Below, piece after piece: positions 21,555-36,500 of a stretch of DNA of 64,000 nucleotides. Every line of letters begins with the position of its first letter. The first letter of the stretch is position 1. The stretch covers positions 983,876 through 1,047,875 of the forward strand of contig NW_017804342.1 in assembly GCF_001625305.1 (NCBI RefSeq), in the 5' to 3' direction. The notes under the pieces are model-generated. The model worked only from the letters and a program-made list of their open reading frames with translations, did not search any database and was not told the origin of the DNA. The position numbers and the translations under genes are program-made. Source of the DNA: Branchiostoma belcheri (taxonomy: Eukaryota; Chordata; Leptocardii; Amphioxiformes; Branchiostomatidae).

Positions 21555-24500
21555 ATGACGGACGCCGAAGAGAAGCCCGAGGTCCACCAGGAGCCGAAGA
21601 AGGAGAAAACCGTTCTCGGTAAAGACGGTATTTTCGTGTCTGAAATCCGGTTCGGTAGGGTCGGGTAGGTCGTGGCATGCGACATGGTCTCCCACTTCCG
21701 CTTCGTCACCCCTTCGTCACCCCCTCTTTTGGCCTTGGACTTGCAGTCTAGCCGTGCCACGCTCATTGTCATTTTTCCTTTCCCACTACAGCCACAGGAG
21801 TGCGAGGGACGGTCAAATGGTTCAACGTTAGGAACGGCTATGGCTTCATCAATAGGTGAGCTTCAAAGTACCGGGTATAGTGAGCTAGAAAAACCAACTT
21901 ATGGCGACTGGAGTACGGTAGAAAAAACACGGCCACGCCACGAGGCTACTGCCTGCCATTGTTTTCTTAGTTAATCATATGAGCTGGCGAGGTAAAATTT
22001 GTGTGTTACAGTTTCAATTTTCTTTTATTTCTGATGGAAATTATAAATAGAATACACACCCTAGATCTTATCGTTTTAGAATATCTTGATATGTTTGAGT
22101 ACCCACGTAACCTTAATTTTACCCCGTGCATTTGTGATAAATTGCTGTTTTGACAGTACACTAGAATTTTACAATGTTGCCAAATCTGACAAAGAAAGCC
22201 TGAAGCTAGATATAAAAGTGAGCTGCGTCGTTCCATACCAAACTTGCCAGATCCAAACACGAACTTGATACTTGATCTCAGGCTCAACTCATAGCTTGGC
22301 AACAATCCACGGAATCGTTAAAAAAAGTAATCCGTATCAATTTTCCAAAACCATTTTCAGAATTCTGGGAAACTGATGCTATTTTTGTAATGTTTTGAAA
22401 TTTAGAATAAAGCTTAGTTCTTCAACTGAAAAAGCAAGAATAAAACTCCGAAGTCCCAGACACTGGGGCTTGACCTTTGGTGACCTTTTGTCTGACTCAC
22501 CCTTCTATGTGATGTAAAATGTGTAATTTTCCTGTTTACAGTTTTTTTCTTTCTTCACTTTTCAGGGATGACACCAAGGAAGATGTATTTGTCCACCAGG
22601 TATTTGATTTGATCTGCTGAAGCACTTAGAAAAACTAACAAGAAATTATAGCAGTATTGCAACTGCAATTCATTAGCAGTTCTACCACTAACTTGATAGA
22701 CATTATAATGTAGATTTCTGCAACAAATGTATTGTTCAGAATAGTAAATTGTTTATTCACATGCAAAAAATGCAGACAATATTGGCAAAAGGACACAATT
22801 CAGGCAAGTGCAGACAACACACAACAAAACCTCTAGTATTATGTCTTACATGCTATTTTTTTAGGAAAATAGAAAACAGGATATGTTAAACAGATGCAAC
22901 ATAGATATCTTAATGTAATATAGGCATCACTATTGTTTTTACATGTAAAATAACACCAGCAATACACTGTTGTCTGTTGAGGAAATTGTACATCACATAA
23001 GTATTATACAATGTACTGTTTTCCTCTGCAGTGTTTGTTGCATTTGATATAACACATGAAAAACACACACAACTGAATACACTCTACACAGTGAGCTACA
23101 TGAACTTTTAACTTTTTATGAGATATTCTGAACCTCCTAATCCTAAGTCAGAATATACTAACAGCCACCAAAGGAGTGCTGCCAGTACATTTTGACTTGT
23201 TCTCACAGTCAAAACAAGTGTAAAACGTCCTGTGTTGGTGAAATTGAACAATGTTCTCAACAAACAATATTACAAGTTGTTGTCAATTTACAATGTGTCG
23301 AAACCTGAACTGTTAACTTAGACACTGTTCAGAAGCTGCTGGTGCCTGTCAAATGTTTCTGATCCACTGTCACGAATCCACACTCACAGTAGTTTTCCTA
23401 TTGCTGCAGTTTCTTTTCTCACTTTTGCATCAAAGCTCCTGAATTTGGTAAAATTTAGTGTTTTTTTTAATGTACAGTAGTAGTTATCCTTCCATCTTGA
23501 TGTAGACACTTGCAATACGACATGTACACAGCGTATGTAGTATTGTGGCTATTAAGTAACTGACCCAGCTTCTGGAACAAGAAGTCCTGAGTTTGAATCC
23601 CGACAGTTGCTCACTCAAGATGCACGCTACTACTAGAAAGAGTTGCAGTCTGTAGGATATGTCGTTAATCGTAGTACATGTATTGCACTTGTTGAAAAGA
23701 GCTTGGAGGATTTTCCTGGTAAAAATGAACCAATATATACTGTACACAGCACCTGTCTTCTCTGTATGTGTAGCTCAACTGTTCATTGAGTTCATTTGAG
23801 CTAAACTCGTTTGACTTTAAGATAACTTTTCACTTTGACATGTAAACATTACAGGGAAAACCGTCTTTTGTAAACTCAGGAGAAGGTAGCAAACCAAAGT
23901 AGCTTACATCTGAATCACTGATAAATTTTCAACATATCACAAGTGGAAACATCTTTCAGAACAAGATTGCAGTTCAAGTAAGATACCAGTGATGTGGATA
24001 ATCAGATGATGGGTGCAAATTTGGGAATTTTCAGCAATCTGTGTACTCGTACTGGTTTGCTGTTACTCAAAAAAGAAACTATAGTCATTTTGTTGCAAAC
24101 CTGCAAATATTACCATAGATGAAACATTTGATACTGTTGGTTTACAAGTTGAGCATATTTTGCGCATTATTCAGGTTTCTGCTAGTAATACTTTAAGAAA
24201 TCCACTAGAAATTTTGCATGTACATCTGGCACATTTCGCAAAGAAAAACCATGCAAAATTCATGTATATGAACTAGTGTATTTGTACACATGTAGTTTTA
24301 TTCTAATATATCAGATTTCCTGTACAAGTATGTAGGAAAGACACAAGGTGAGGTGTAGGAATGAAGTGCTTCTTTCTACTTGCACAGAAAGGATGCAGGA
24401 GTGTTGAGTTTCTGTCAAAACCAGAAATGTTTGAAGTTGAGAAATCCTGTTGGCCATGTTCAGCACTAGAACTTGTCTGACTCTGAAGGAGGCTTTATAC

Positions 24501-27500
24501 CCTCTCTGTTACCTGACCTTTCACCCCTGCCATGGTACAACGCATTCCAAATATGGTAGTGAGGAGGTGGCACATGAGAAGCAAAAGCACGTCGGTGTTG
24601 TTGCTGCTTTGTCATCGTAATGTTTCAGCTTGGGAAAATACTCCACACAAGTTTCGGAAGTTAAACACCCCAGAACAGTGCAGAATCATAACAGTTCATT
24701 CTAAATGTTTTTCTTGCATTTTTGGTTTATTTACCACATATGTCTGGGGTCAGGATCAGAAATTATATCTATCGGGAAGCCAGAGTCAACATGATGTATA
24801 TATGGAGTCTATGCAAAATCCTGAAGGAAATTATACCTTGTTCCCGAGAGTTAGAAGTCGTTGCATAGAGAATTAGAAACAAGCATGATTTGTTAAGATA
24901 TGTCACAAGCTAACTTGTGGCCTACTTTTGTGTGAAATGTTTGTCATTTAATTCATGTGCTAGATTGCTTTCTAAGTTCAAGTAGATTTTTTTTTTTGGG
25001 GGTGGGGGCGAAATGACATTACGCCTATTGAAATAATCTATTACACAATGACAGTAATAGGTCTGATAAGTGAATGACTTGCCAATTATGTTCACACTTG
25101 AGAGAAAATATGATGTTAACTTTACTAATCCTGTCATGACCAATTTTCGTTGTCCTGTACTCAAAAAGCGTACGTTTGAAACTTGTTTGTCCATAGACTG
25201 CCAGCAAAACTAACATTGTGTAGAACTAATGTAGCATTTTCCATGTAAATAAGCTGTAGCTTTTAGGCAAGAGTTCCTGGACAAGAGAATGCTGAAGAAG
25301 TTCCTTGTCCAGTTCAGGGAAGATATCCAATCAGGATGGAGGTGTGCAGCTTTGGTTAAGTCTCCGAGATGATATGCAGCTTGGTGTATGTGTCAGTGTG
25401 TTTGACAGCATATCAATGTAAAACCTGCACAGTCGTGTGTTAGGTGTGATAAAGTGATGAAGGTTCAGTCTTTGTGATGAAGACGTCCATGATATTTGAG
25501 ATAACCAATCACCCGTGTGTCAACTGACAGGTCAGAAAACCTCAGTCGTGTTACATGTCTTCGAAAATACCAGCAATACTAGAATTGTCGTGTAGCATAG
25601 CATTACACCATCAAAGGTAAGCTTTTTTTCAAGTGCAGATCAAAGACCGGGCATTAGTGAGTAAATTTCTGAATGTAAGAAGAGTTAAAATGATATGGGT
25701 GCTTGTGCCAATGTCTGAGTAAGGGAAAAAGTAAGTTCTAGGAATCCAAAGTTCCATGCTTGTAGACTAAGTAAAACTAAAAGTTGCAGGACAAAAAGAG
25801 TATTTAACCAGTGCTACGTGAAATGTCAGGGTTTTGAAGAAAAAATTACATACACCGTCAGCACCATGGAAGATGTATTGCAGTTTTATGAAAGACGATC
25901 AACTAAAATGTCTTTCATATGCAATCTACGTCTTTCCTGGTCCAAACAAGTCCTCAGACGTTTACTACAAGAGGTATGTATCAGCACCTCTTTTCAGTTA
26001 CTACGACAGTTGAGTCAATGAGACAAAGTAACAGTCACTCGCTTTCAGAGAAACTGCTGCGTAGGAAAACACCTGTTCTGTGGTTGCCTGGATGATTGAC
26101 AGGTCCGACGGCCCATCGTCTCTTGCCCTTTGCTCCTAGTGCTCAGCTAATCCTTCTCAGCTTGCACCTGTCCGGGATGAAATTGGACGTTGCGACAGTA
26201 TTAATCCACATAGTGTCGGCGAAACGTGTTACTCATACTTTTGTGAAAGGCTCAAGGCGAACGAGGGTGCATGTCGGATGTGCCTTTGTCGTGTATGCGT
26301 GCCGCTTGTTGGTGGATGCGAGATATGCTCCAATTTCCAGGAGGGTACAATACTGCAAAAGTAGAGCTTCATTTACTAGTAGATAGAGTAGGTGACCACA
26401 CAAATGGCTGTCATTAGGCTTGGAAACCTGTAGTGTTGGGTGTAATGCAGTTGTCTGGGTCTCTTGTCGTCGGTTTCGTTACTCATGCGCGCTTGGAAAG
26501 TATCGTGTCCGTTAACGCATGATTTTTTAGGAGGGACGACTGTTCTGCATTCATGTATGTGGTTGCTGTGGCAACTGTACGGCGACTTTACATGAGCAGC
26601 CAGTCACCTGTCCAGGCGCCAACGACAAACTGCACGAGGCGAGCGAACGAAAACGCAACGCACGCGGCCCCTGCTTTTGTGATTGGCGCAGAATATATAT
26701 GTAGCAGCATGCCCATCTGCCTAGCCAGGCAGTCGGAGCAGGCGCAGAAAGTTTGTCGATTTAGGGCGCGTAAGATGTTGCGGATAGCAGGAAGGGGTCA
26801 GCGACCCCAATATCCCCGCTCGGAGTCGTTATTACCAGGTAGAGGACCCTGCCCACGGCACCTGAGGCTCCGCACACGGGCTGAGCTTTAATGGGCAAAA
26901 TGTCAAATAGACCATGGGAATGTGTAGAGCATCGGCTGTGCCACAAATTGCTTTGGGTGGTGTGGACTGAATACCAACAAGGTTCACCCATACTTGCCTT
27001 GTATGGCCAGGGCTGTCCCTGTATCCGGGTCGGGCTATAGAATATGTTAGGGCAGTGTGGCCAATGGTGTTTGTCGGTTGCAGGTTTACCGATAATCGCT
27101 GTGTGGAGTTTCGGGCCGTCTGGCGGGCGCCCCCGTTTCTGTATGACTTGCGTTGTTGGTCGTCCTTCGCCTTCATTGGTTAATTGTCAGATAAAGCGGC
27201 CCGTGAACTGACTCCAGCCCGTCAATTTGCCCTCGATTAATTTCTACCTAAGGGACCGTCCGATGTCACGGCCGTATCACGTGCGGAGGGCGCGGGAACA
27301 TACATGGATTTATGAACATGAGCGGTCACGTGACCATCCCGTGTGATGGTTTGTCCGCAACGTCGCTGAATCAGATTTGGCGGACGTTCGTCGGCGGGAA
27401 ATGCGTTTTGGAAGCTCGCACGTGATTTTGTAACTTTTCGCGCAAAAGCGCGAGCGCGGTTCAGAATTCTTGTGCCTTCAAATTCAACCCAGAAACAGAG

Positions 27501-30500
27501 GTGTGCCTCCTCTTCCAGATATTGCAATAAAATCCTCCTACACACTTTTGCGGAGTCGCAACATTCTCTCTACGTAAATGTTTACCCCTTTTGAACATTA
27601 GGTCTCAAAAAGCACTTTGTTGCAGACTTGAGTGGGACCCATTTGCTAGAGACATGATAAGATAGAGAGGATTTGCCTTGCACACAGGGAAAATGGTGTC
27701 AGTGGTTTTCCTATGCAGTGGCCCTGTTTGGATGCCCTCTGCCATTTAATATCTTGATGGCGTGGCCACGGAGGGATGAGGCTGCTGGGTTGTAAATCAT
27801 CCCCAAAGCTGACTGCGGCTCGCTGTTCTAATGGACAAGGCAGGGGCAGCGTTCCCCCGCCTTATCTGTGCTACTGCAGAAAAATGATAAAGTAATTACT
27901 CCAGCAATCTATTTATGTTTCAATGAAAAGTTTGGCGGAATTCCTCAGCAGAAGTTTTGAGGAGACGAGGTAGCTGCGCGGAATACCCTGATGTAGTTGT
28001 TACACCAGCAGCGGCGGTGCAGCTTCCCTAGAGTTGACCTGGGCAGCCCCGTGGGCCCCCTGGGAAATGCATCCAGGAAATTAGGAAGGAGGTTTTATGG
28101 AGGGAGCGGCAGTAACCTTTTATATGCAGGGCAGAAGGCTTTCTTGCAGTGCCGCATTACCGACGGGGTCTTAAACTTAGCGCACCGCGCGTTCCAGGCG
28201 TGAGGTGGAGGGATTGGCGAAAGGATTTCTCCAACAGCGGGGAAAGTTTATGTTAATATCATATTTTAGGTTTTTTGTTGGCGTTTTTGAACGATTTGTG
28301 GAAGGTTGGTAGACTTCGTAGCACGTACGGTAAGCGGAACACGTGGTCGCTGATCGGATTATTTACATTAAACACGTGGAGGGCTACCTCGTCGCGCCGA
28401 CACATGTAATGCGTCACGTGGTCAGGTTGTTGAATGGTAACCACGCAACCGGGGCCCCTGGGTGGGGCCTCGTCACCAAATATGGAAATGGGGGCTTAAG
28501 ATGTCAGGGCGCCCATTCGCCCGTCGCAGCGCGGCAAAACGGGCACGATTTTGAATCGAAAGGAGGCCGAAGAAGCGAATATTCGCTGTGTTCCAATTGT
28601 GTTGGAAAGCTCTTTCCTGGGCCCCTGTTATGGCCTTCAGCACAGTGTATTGCACAGGTACTATTGCCCATTATGGCATCATTTCATGCAAGCTGCCTAA
28701 TGCATTCATCCCGCCGTAGCTTGGGGTCAATATGCTGGCATTGATTCGGGCTCGGCTGCAACATCCATTATTCATCTCACATCAGAGGCAGGGGAGTCTT
28801 CTCATTTGGGCATCGTCTGGAAAATTACTATCCCCAACACTGAGACTGTTTGGTGTAGATACATGAGGGGGACCGGGAGACTGGAGATCTTTCTAGAGGA
28901 TAAGACTCAGTGTGGAAGATGAAACTTGAGTCTGTGTGTTGACGTTATGTCTGGTTATGTATGCGTGGTGATTTGGGCAGCATTAAACGTGGTCCAGCCA
29001 TCAATCAAGACGGGAGGCTGGCCTCACCTCGAGCTGACACACACTCCATCATAACAGACACGTATCTCCTTAATAGCTGGGGAAAATGGCACTGGATCTG
29101 GGCGATGGGTATTCAGGAGGGGAGATAGCTGGAGCGATGCTGGGAGGGAAAGGGGGTGGCGGAAAAACGCGGGGGAAGGGTCGCGTTACTCGCCGCAACG
29201 TAGGCGCGCGTCGGATCGCTCCGTCCTCCACGTGGCTACGAGCTGTGCACGTGTTCGGCGCCGAGCGAAGGCACGTATTAATCCTCTCGGTGGTGCTAAT
29301 GATGTAGTGGTGATTTAATTAATCATGATGCCTGTCTGCTGGCGGGAGAAATGGGCCGTTTGTATCTCCGTCCATGCAGACGGATTGTTTTATAGCCTTC
29401 CTCGCTCCATAGATTCTCCAGATACCAGCCTGTCAATACATCCTTTATGTCCCTCAGCCATACATACATCACCGCACACGGACCAGATAAGGGACAATCA
29501 AACCACCTGATTGGTTCGGAGATTCCTTTTCTCTCGGCTTTTCAACCAATCCTCGCTATCGCCCGGCGAAACAATTCTTGGAAAGCACGGAGCGAAAGAT
29601 TTCTCTCCTGTTTTATTTCTTTGTGCATGAAGTGAAACTACACAGAGATAGAGAAAGATAGTTGCACGGTAGACTCTTCGAACGTAGGTGTGGTGGGAAG
29701 TTTGAAAGAATTGTGTGTGGTTTGTGGAGCAGCGTGACAGTTGATTGGCATCAGTATTTGCTGCCACACCCCGTGTAATCTGCGGGAAGCTGGGGGCGGC
29801 TCGGTGGCATTAGGCCCATCTTGTACACGCCACTGGCGCGATTAGATCCATCAGAATTGTGTCGCCTGCCATTTATCTACCGCCGAGTTTATCGCGAGGG
29901 TAGCGGGGCGAACGGGATGCGCCGCAGCGATATCGTGCCTTCGGGGACGTGCAGAGAGGGCGATGCGATCTTTGGACACGGGGTTGCATCCGCAGAACTC
30001 GGCAGTGATGAGCCATCGCATTTCATGGTCTTCAGTCGGAGACGAGAATTCAGAACGACGCGTTAGCTGCATGTAGGCCGCGACCGTAGCGCGGCTCACA
30101 GGGCTTTTATGGCAGTGAATGGAAAATCACAATTCAGTTACGACTTTGTCACGGGAAAAAGTTTATGGGATTCTCATTTTTTATTGGTAGATGACACCAA
30201 GTAAATGGCATTTCCAGATCTTGGCATCTTTTGTCCATCTTTTTATTTTTAGAGTAGTATTTTACCACCCTGCTTTGAATTTGGTTGTTGTTTCCACAGA
30301 TTGTCATGCAGTTTTGCATGTACCAAATGAGCTCCGTGTCCGTGTAACTGGTCTTCATTAATTTTGATCTAGAAAATCAATTCATGCGTGACAATGAACA
30401 GAATTTTGAGAGAACACGTTAATCTCTTGTCGAGACTGAGTAACTTGTCGCTGTTACGTAGCCATAAGAGACGTTGTAAGATTGTTCACTGCCTTTTGGG

Positions 30501-33500
30501 AAATATCTGAACTAAGAGCGTTAACTACGCTCTTTTTTTCACAACTGGCCCAAATTTGAAGATTTATAATGTAAATGGTGGATGGTTTCGCTTTACTGCA
30601 AATGAGAGGTAAATTTGTAACTAATTTTCAGGTAAAGGAGATTGAATTATGGTGTTAACTGCTCTATTCAAGGTGCTCAGGTAATAATCCGCTTCTTCCA
30701 TCTAATGCCTGCTCCTTGCTTTTGCGTATCGCTGGAGCCTTGTTAAAACATGATCCATCTTCTCTAGGGTATGTCTTTCATGGTCCCTGATAGCTTCTGA
30801 AAGTTTTGGATAAAAAAAACTCCTGCCCACCAAATTGCGTTCGCACCGATTGGCCATGTGCTTGCCGTCCCACGAGACTTGTTAGGCACAAAATCGTAGT
30901 TTGCAGGGCCTTCGTCTCGGGACGCAGATGACGGATCGCTCATTTTATGGGCAAAATCTTCGGCAGACGTCATGAAATCTTCCTCTCGCAGCGTGATGGG
31001 ACAAATTGGAAAGGGCTCGTTTGCGTGTTCAGTCTGAGGAAGCCCGGGGAAAATAAAAAGGATCCGGCGGGCTCGGAAAGGTTTGGGATTGCAGCAAAGG
31101 TCGCGACCAACCCTGGGATATGAATTTGAAGGGATCCACTTGTTAGGTGGAAGGGATGAAATCGGACGCCTCTTGTCTGAGGGGTGCTTACATTTCACGA
31201 ATACATTGTCTGCACTTTTGGGAAAGTTTGAAGTTTCTAGCTCAGCTTTGGGAGCCAGAAAGGTTGGGTTGTTCTGAACACAGCTTGTTCTGCGAACTGT
31301 AATGATGCAATATAATCCCCAGTGTAGAAGTCTAGAAGACGAAGTCAAAATGGAGATGGAGAATCTTTTTAATGATGTACATTATAGCTGTAAAGCAAGC
31401 ACTGTATTGACCTATTTGAGCACAAAGTGACGTACTGAGTGGAACTTTTTCACTTCAAGTTCAAGGAAGTGAAAGAATGGTCAAGACCTACTCAAGTTCC
31501 TGAGAAAAAAAGATATTCAGTACTTATTCCAGATTGCTATGTGTTGCCATACATATACATGTAGCTTGTAAGGAAACAGAAATTGAAATGCAACACAAGT
31601 CATGTATTTTATAGTGGAACTGTAGATGTAGTGTATAGCAAGGCTTGTTTAACCAACACTATGACAGGTTTCGTAAGAATTCCAATGGTAGCGTGGTGGC
31701 TGACATGTAGTACTAAATTGGCCAAGCAGTATCCAATACGCCACCCGAGTTTGGCTGACGTTAGAAAAATACCAGTACAAAAAAGAATGCCCAATAAAAT
31801 GTCTTAAACACATCAAAAATGAGCTGAAACCTAAACCCGTTTGGAGAGCAGGTTTTGTATATTTTGTGGTAATTTCGTCAGTTACGTATATGGGTTACGC
31901 AGCTGACCATGTCATGCATATCGTCCAAATTTGCCAGGGTGGCGCGCCTACCCTTTCAACACGTGGTCGAGTAGTCTGCGGTTGCTAGGCGATGGCGATG
32001 CTGCGATCCTACCGCAGCGACTCCACCAAACACAGCGCCACGTGCAGGAATGGGTGTGGCACTTGGGTGTCACGTGACTCGGAAATTTCAATCAACGACA
32101 TTAGCTTTGGCCATCAGTTAAATGGATTACATTTTAACTAAGATGTATGCTGTCCTTGTATGCAAAGAAATGGTATTGTTTTTAAGAGAGATGGATAATA
32201 GAGTGGAACAGTGATAAAAATTCTGTATTGATTTTGCAGGCTAAAGAGCAGTGAATATATGTTGGAGTGATCCTTGCTTTCCCCTGCTTCCAAGATTCAT
32301 GTCATTTGGTGCGACCCGGTTCCCTGAACTCTTGTCATTTCATTTTCCTCCTGTGGCGATATGAACTCGTGTGGGTGTGAAGTCAATGTGGCATTTTCCC
32401 AACCTGTGGGTGCTTTTAGCCTGATTAATATTTGGCGTTTTGTGGTAATATCAGGCTGTGTGCTGCTAACATGGAAGGCCGCACAGGCTTGAATTTATGG
32501 ATGACATTTTTTTGTGGACTTGAGATGTGATAGCGGTTATGAAAAATCCATCTTGTTTTGTTATGCAGCTTTTTACAGTGTGGTAGTTTTTAAATGGCTG
32601 TGGGAGGATTGTCATAGCATTCATTCCAAGACAAATCTTTTCCACATTGACTTGGAGTGTGTATGTTTTATGCAGGGATTTTTTTGGTTGTATTATATTC
32701 ATGATAAACTTGCACATAGAACTTAAAAGGCCTCCTCGCATTATGTGTCTTCAGCGTAACACACCAACTTCTGTATCTGTATAGCCTTCCTTCAATGTAA
32801 ACATGATGCAAGGCGTCATGTTCCGTACTTTTGATGTCAAAATTGATTGACAGCCTGTCATTCTGTCGTAATGTCGTTAAATTTCAGGATAAACCTTTTT
32901 TGTGTGACGATATAGAAACATATGTCTGAGGTGATGATGTTGAAGAGCAACAAAGTGTGTTATTGCTCTTTGCTTGGGTTGTTTTCAATTCGGAAGAAGA
33001 TTTTATTTTCATGTCTAGCGGTAGAAAAACGCGTATGGGCATTTGACCCGGAACTCAGCCGACAACGCTTTTCCCAGTTCTTGCACCATAGAAACTAGCG
33101 TGCGCTAACAGCAACAGAGAACCATGAACCAGTTACATACATTACTGCCTGGAATTATAGGTAGCATCCTGTTGCTAGGTAACGCTGATGATACGGGAGC
33201 GCGCTCTTGCCTCATTTGTTATGCACGTGGGATGGGTGTGGTGCCCACGTGTTGCCGTAGAAACTCGGTGCGCGCTTTGAACAAGAGCGCGAAGCTCTAT
33301 ACGAGGATGAGATTCCGTCAATGTATGTATGGTTATTTGCCCTCATACTATGTCATAGTCATTGAAATGAAATATTACCTGTGTGATATTCTGCAAAATA
33401 TGAAATTCACACCTACATACACGGATACAGAAACCTTTTGACAAGATGGCATGCATATCTTGCTCGTTTTTGTCGCTACAGTACTCAGTGTTCATCGTAC

Positions 33501-36500
33501 GCTGGCTAAGTTCGGGTAATATCATTACCCCGAATATCAGCACGTGGAATTGGGCGTGGCACGCACTGCAAGGGAGTTTGGTACAGAACGGTTTTTGTTC
33601 CTTCATCAAAAAGACTAAGAAAATGTGCTGAATTTGATTTGGAATGTGATTCTGATTGCAGTTGATATATAGTTAGAGGTATGGATGGTTGGTATTACAT
33701 ATTCTTGCTGGGTGTGGCTTTTGGCATAGCATGAAAGGGAAGATAGCAGAACGCAGTCCAGTTGACAGATCACCTGAACAGGCACTCTAGTGTATCTGGT
33801 CAATTCATCAGTGAAATTGATGTTGTGGCGGATCAGAGTCTATTTGGACCAACAAATTTGATGGCTTTCCCTAATCTGATGGGAAGGCGTCGTTTATCCC
33901 CGGACCAAGGGAGCGTCTGAATTCCCGACTGAATGGGACTCGGAATTTATGGGGATTTCATTTCCAGTTGACATGTTCTTGATGTACCACGTTTACAATT
34001 ACAGTTTACTGAGCATCTTGTGCTGCAAGATTTATATGGGTTTTATTTTCTACTATAACTGAAAAGCAAGGAGAAGTTGAATTTATGTGATAGTATTTTT
34101 TATTTTGTTAACTCTGTTCATGTTTTGTTGTGACCTGCCCTTAGCCCAAATGTGGAAAAATGCAATGAAACTGATTCATTACTAGTATTTTTATTTAGGT
34201 AGATGGTAGGAAGTTGTCAATGGCCATGCCGCACTATCCCACAGAGAAAGCTAGTAGCCATTTCCCCGACTCTTGTCATCGTCCAAAAAAGGCTGTAGCT
34301 GTTGCAGTGTGTTGCAGATAGGAAATTTCCCAAATGCCTGCTGACAAAGGTAACGTCCCGGCAGACGGGGCAGGGTGGGCTGAGAATGGTCGGCATGGCG
34401 ACACTGGTACCCAGAGGGACGGATGACACAGGAACAGGAAGGATTATTTGGCATGCATGTTAATTACACGAGTGATTGACATTTGTGGCTGATGGCTTGG
34501 GTGGACATGTGACAAGATTAATGGAAGGACCAATGAAAATGGTTCTATCGGTAAACATTGACTTGTTTACTATTCATCCCCATGTGTATCTATTTTATTG
34601 ACTCTTTTCATTATTGTATGGGTGATTGGCATTTGTGGCTGATGGCTAGGAGGGACATGTAACAAGATTAATCTAAGAACCAATGAAAATGTTTCTGTTG
34701 GTAAACAAAATAACGTCTCACTTGTTTACTGTCTATCCCCTTGTGTATCTATTTTATAGACTCTTTTCATTATTGTAGAATCAAAATAAATGCAGATTGT
34801 TAGGTTATGAGGTATGTACTGACTGTGTCTTTCAAAAAATATTTAGTGACAGAATTTACAAAATGCTGTATCCAAATTATTTTGGTCAAGCCTATAGAAT
34901 TTCCCCCAAAGATGCAGTGATCAGTAAAACATTGATTTGTAGAAGCTTTGTTGTGGTTCAGGCCTGCAGTAGCCATGTGATGCCAGGCGATGACATCATA
35001 GGTCAGTAGGGGTCATCTGTGTGCACCTGTTCTGGGAATAGCAGGGTCCCCTGGGTGGGTGTAATCAGAGTAGGCATGTGCCGGAGAATCTAAATGTGCA
35101 TGTGACGGACTTGTGGGTTTGCCAGCTGCGTGTGTGTGTAAAATAGGGCGTGGTCAAGTTTTCAATGCATAGGATTTGGAATGGCCAAAATGAGATATTC
35201 ACTGGTCGGTTCTTTGACCTTGTGATGTCTGTTTCAAGGTCAAAGTAATACACATGGGAATCTAATGACATTTATGGGTTTGATTGGAAACATTCTATCT
35301 ATCGTTTGTGGTTTTTGGTTTATATTGCTGTGTAATTAGAAGAGATATCCTGATGATTTTGTTTGCTGACAAGGTAGATTGTAGGGTTTTGAAATGAAAA
35401 AAGGCGTGGTCAATGTAACATTCAAGGTTACAAATTTTGACCAGGAGATGGGGAAAAATAGTTGTGCTCTTAGTTTTGTAGTTTAACAGTGTATAAAAAT
35501 TGGCAAGTCTGCCCAAAGCATGCATTTACCATCCTACATTGGTCAAGGTCAAAGTTGTTAGATTTACTGTTCTTGAAGGTCATTAGGAATGAGGATTTGG
35601 ATTCAAAATGGCTGCCATGTGACTTGACCATGGTCATCCCTGATGCCCAAATAAGGTCAGGGTTTGGAAATGGTTTCAACAAAATTGTTGTTACTGTATT
35701 GGAATTCTATAAAACATTAAAATTTCGTATATAACGTTACATATGTAACTGTATACACGGTTAGGAAAGGACTGAGGAATTGAGTATTTGGAGATAATTT
35801 TCACTGTGTAATATGTGTTAATTGTATAGCAGTGATGGTTTTCAGAGGATGTTGAGAAGACTTGCCTGTTTGTACTTGTGAGATCTGGTAGTAAGGTCTC
35901 GTGACAAATCCCTGCCTTCGGGCACAGATCCTTTCTGTACAGGTGATTTACGACCAAGAAGACACAGGTGATTTTTTAGAACTTCAGCTGAATGTAGAAG
36001 ATTTCAATGAAAAGTTTTTGATGTGAGGAAAGGACAGAATTTGTATCCAAGACTTTTTTCATGTCTTTTGCGTTTGGAAATGTGAAAATGTTTCAAAGAG
36101 TACTTGGTGCCACGCCCGTTTCCTGTCTGGATAGTCTATTCATGATCTGGAATTTTGAAAGAAGCTTTTCCACTCTTTTCAGTTTGAAGGAGTATAACAA
36201 ATAGCCTGTTTACAATTAGACTGAGCCGTCAAAATGCTTCCCAAAGTAAAGATCAACGTATACCGTATTTACCATTATTTGGGGCTCTATTCAGCTGTTG
36301 GTTTTGGTTTTATTCAGCCGATTTCTTGTGCTCAGTACCTACAGAACCAATGTGATATCTGGTACTACATTGTTACTTCTACATGTCCAACTGAGAGTAA
36401 AGCCATGAAAAGCAGATATGACTTTTGTCCGTTTGCCACATTGTGTCAATTTGCAGCCTGTGGAATTAGATAGTTCCCCTGGCTGGTCACGTCCAATAGC

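Noticed and set aside
25455-25530. Box C/D snoRNA suggested by GTGATGA and a later CTGA
   Set aside because: No terminal stem brings the boxes together and no internal C'/D' pair is evident.
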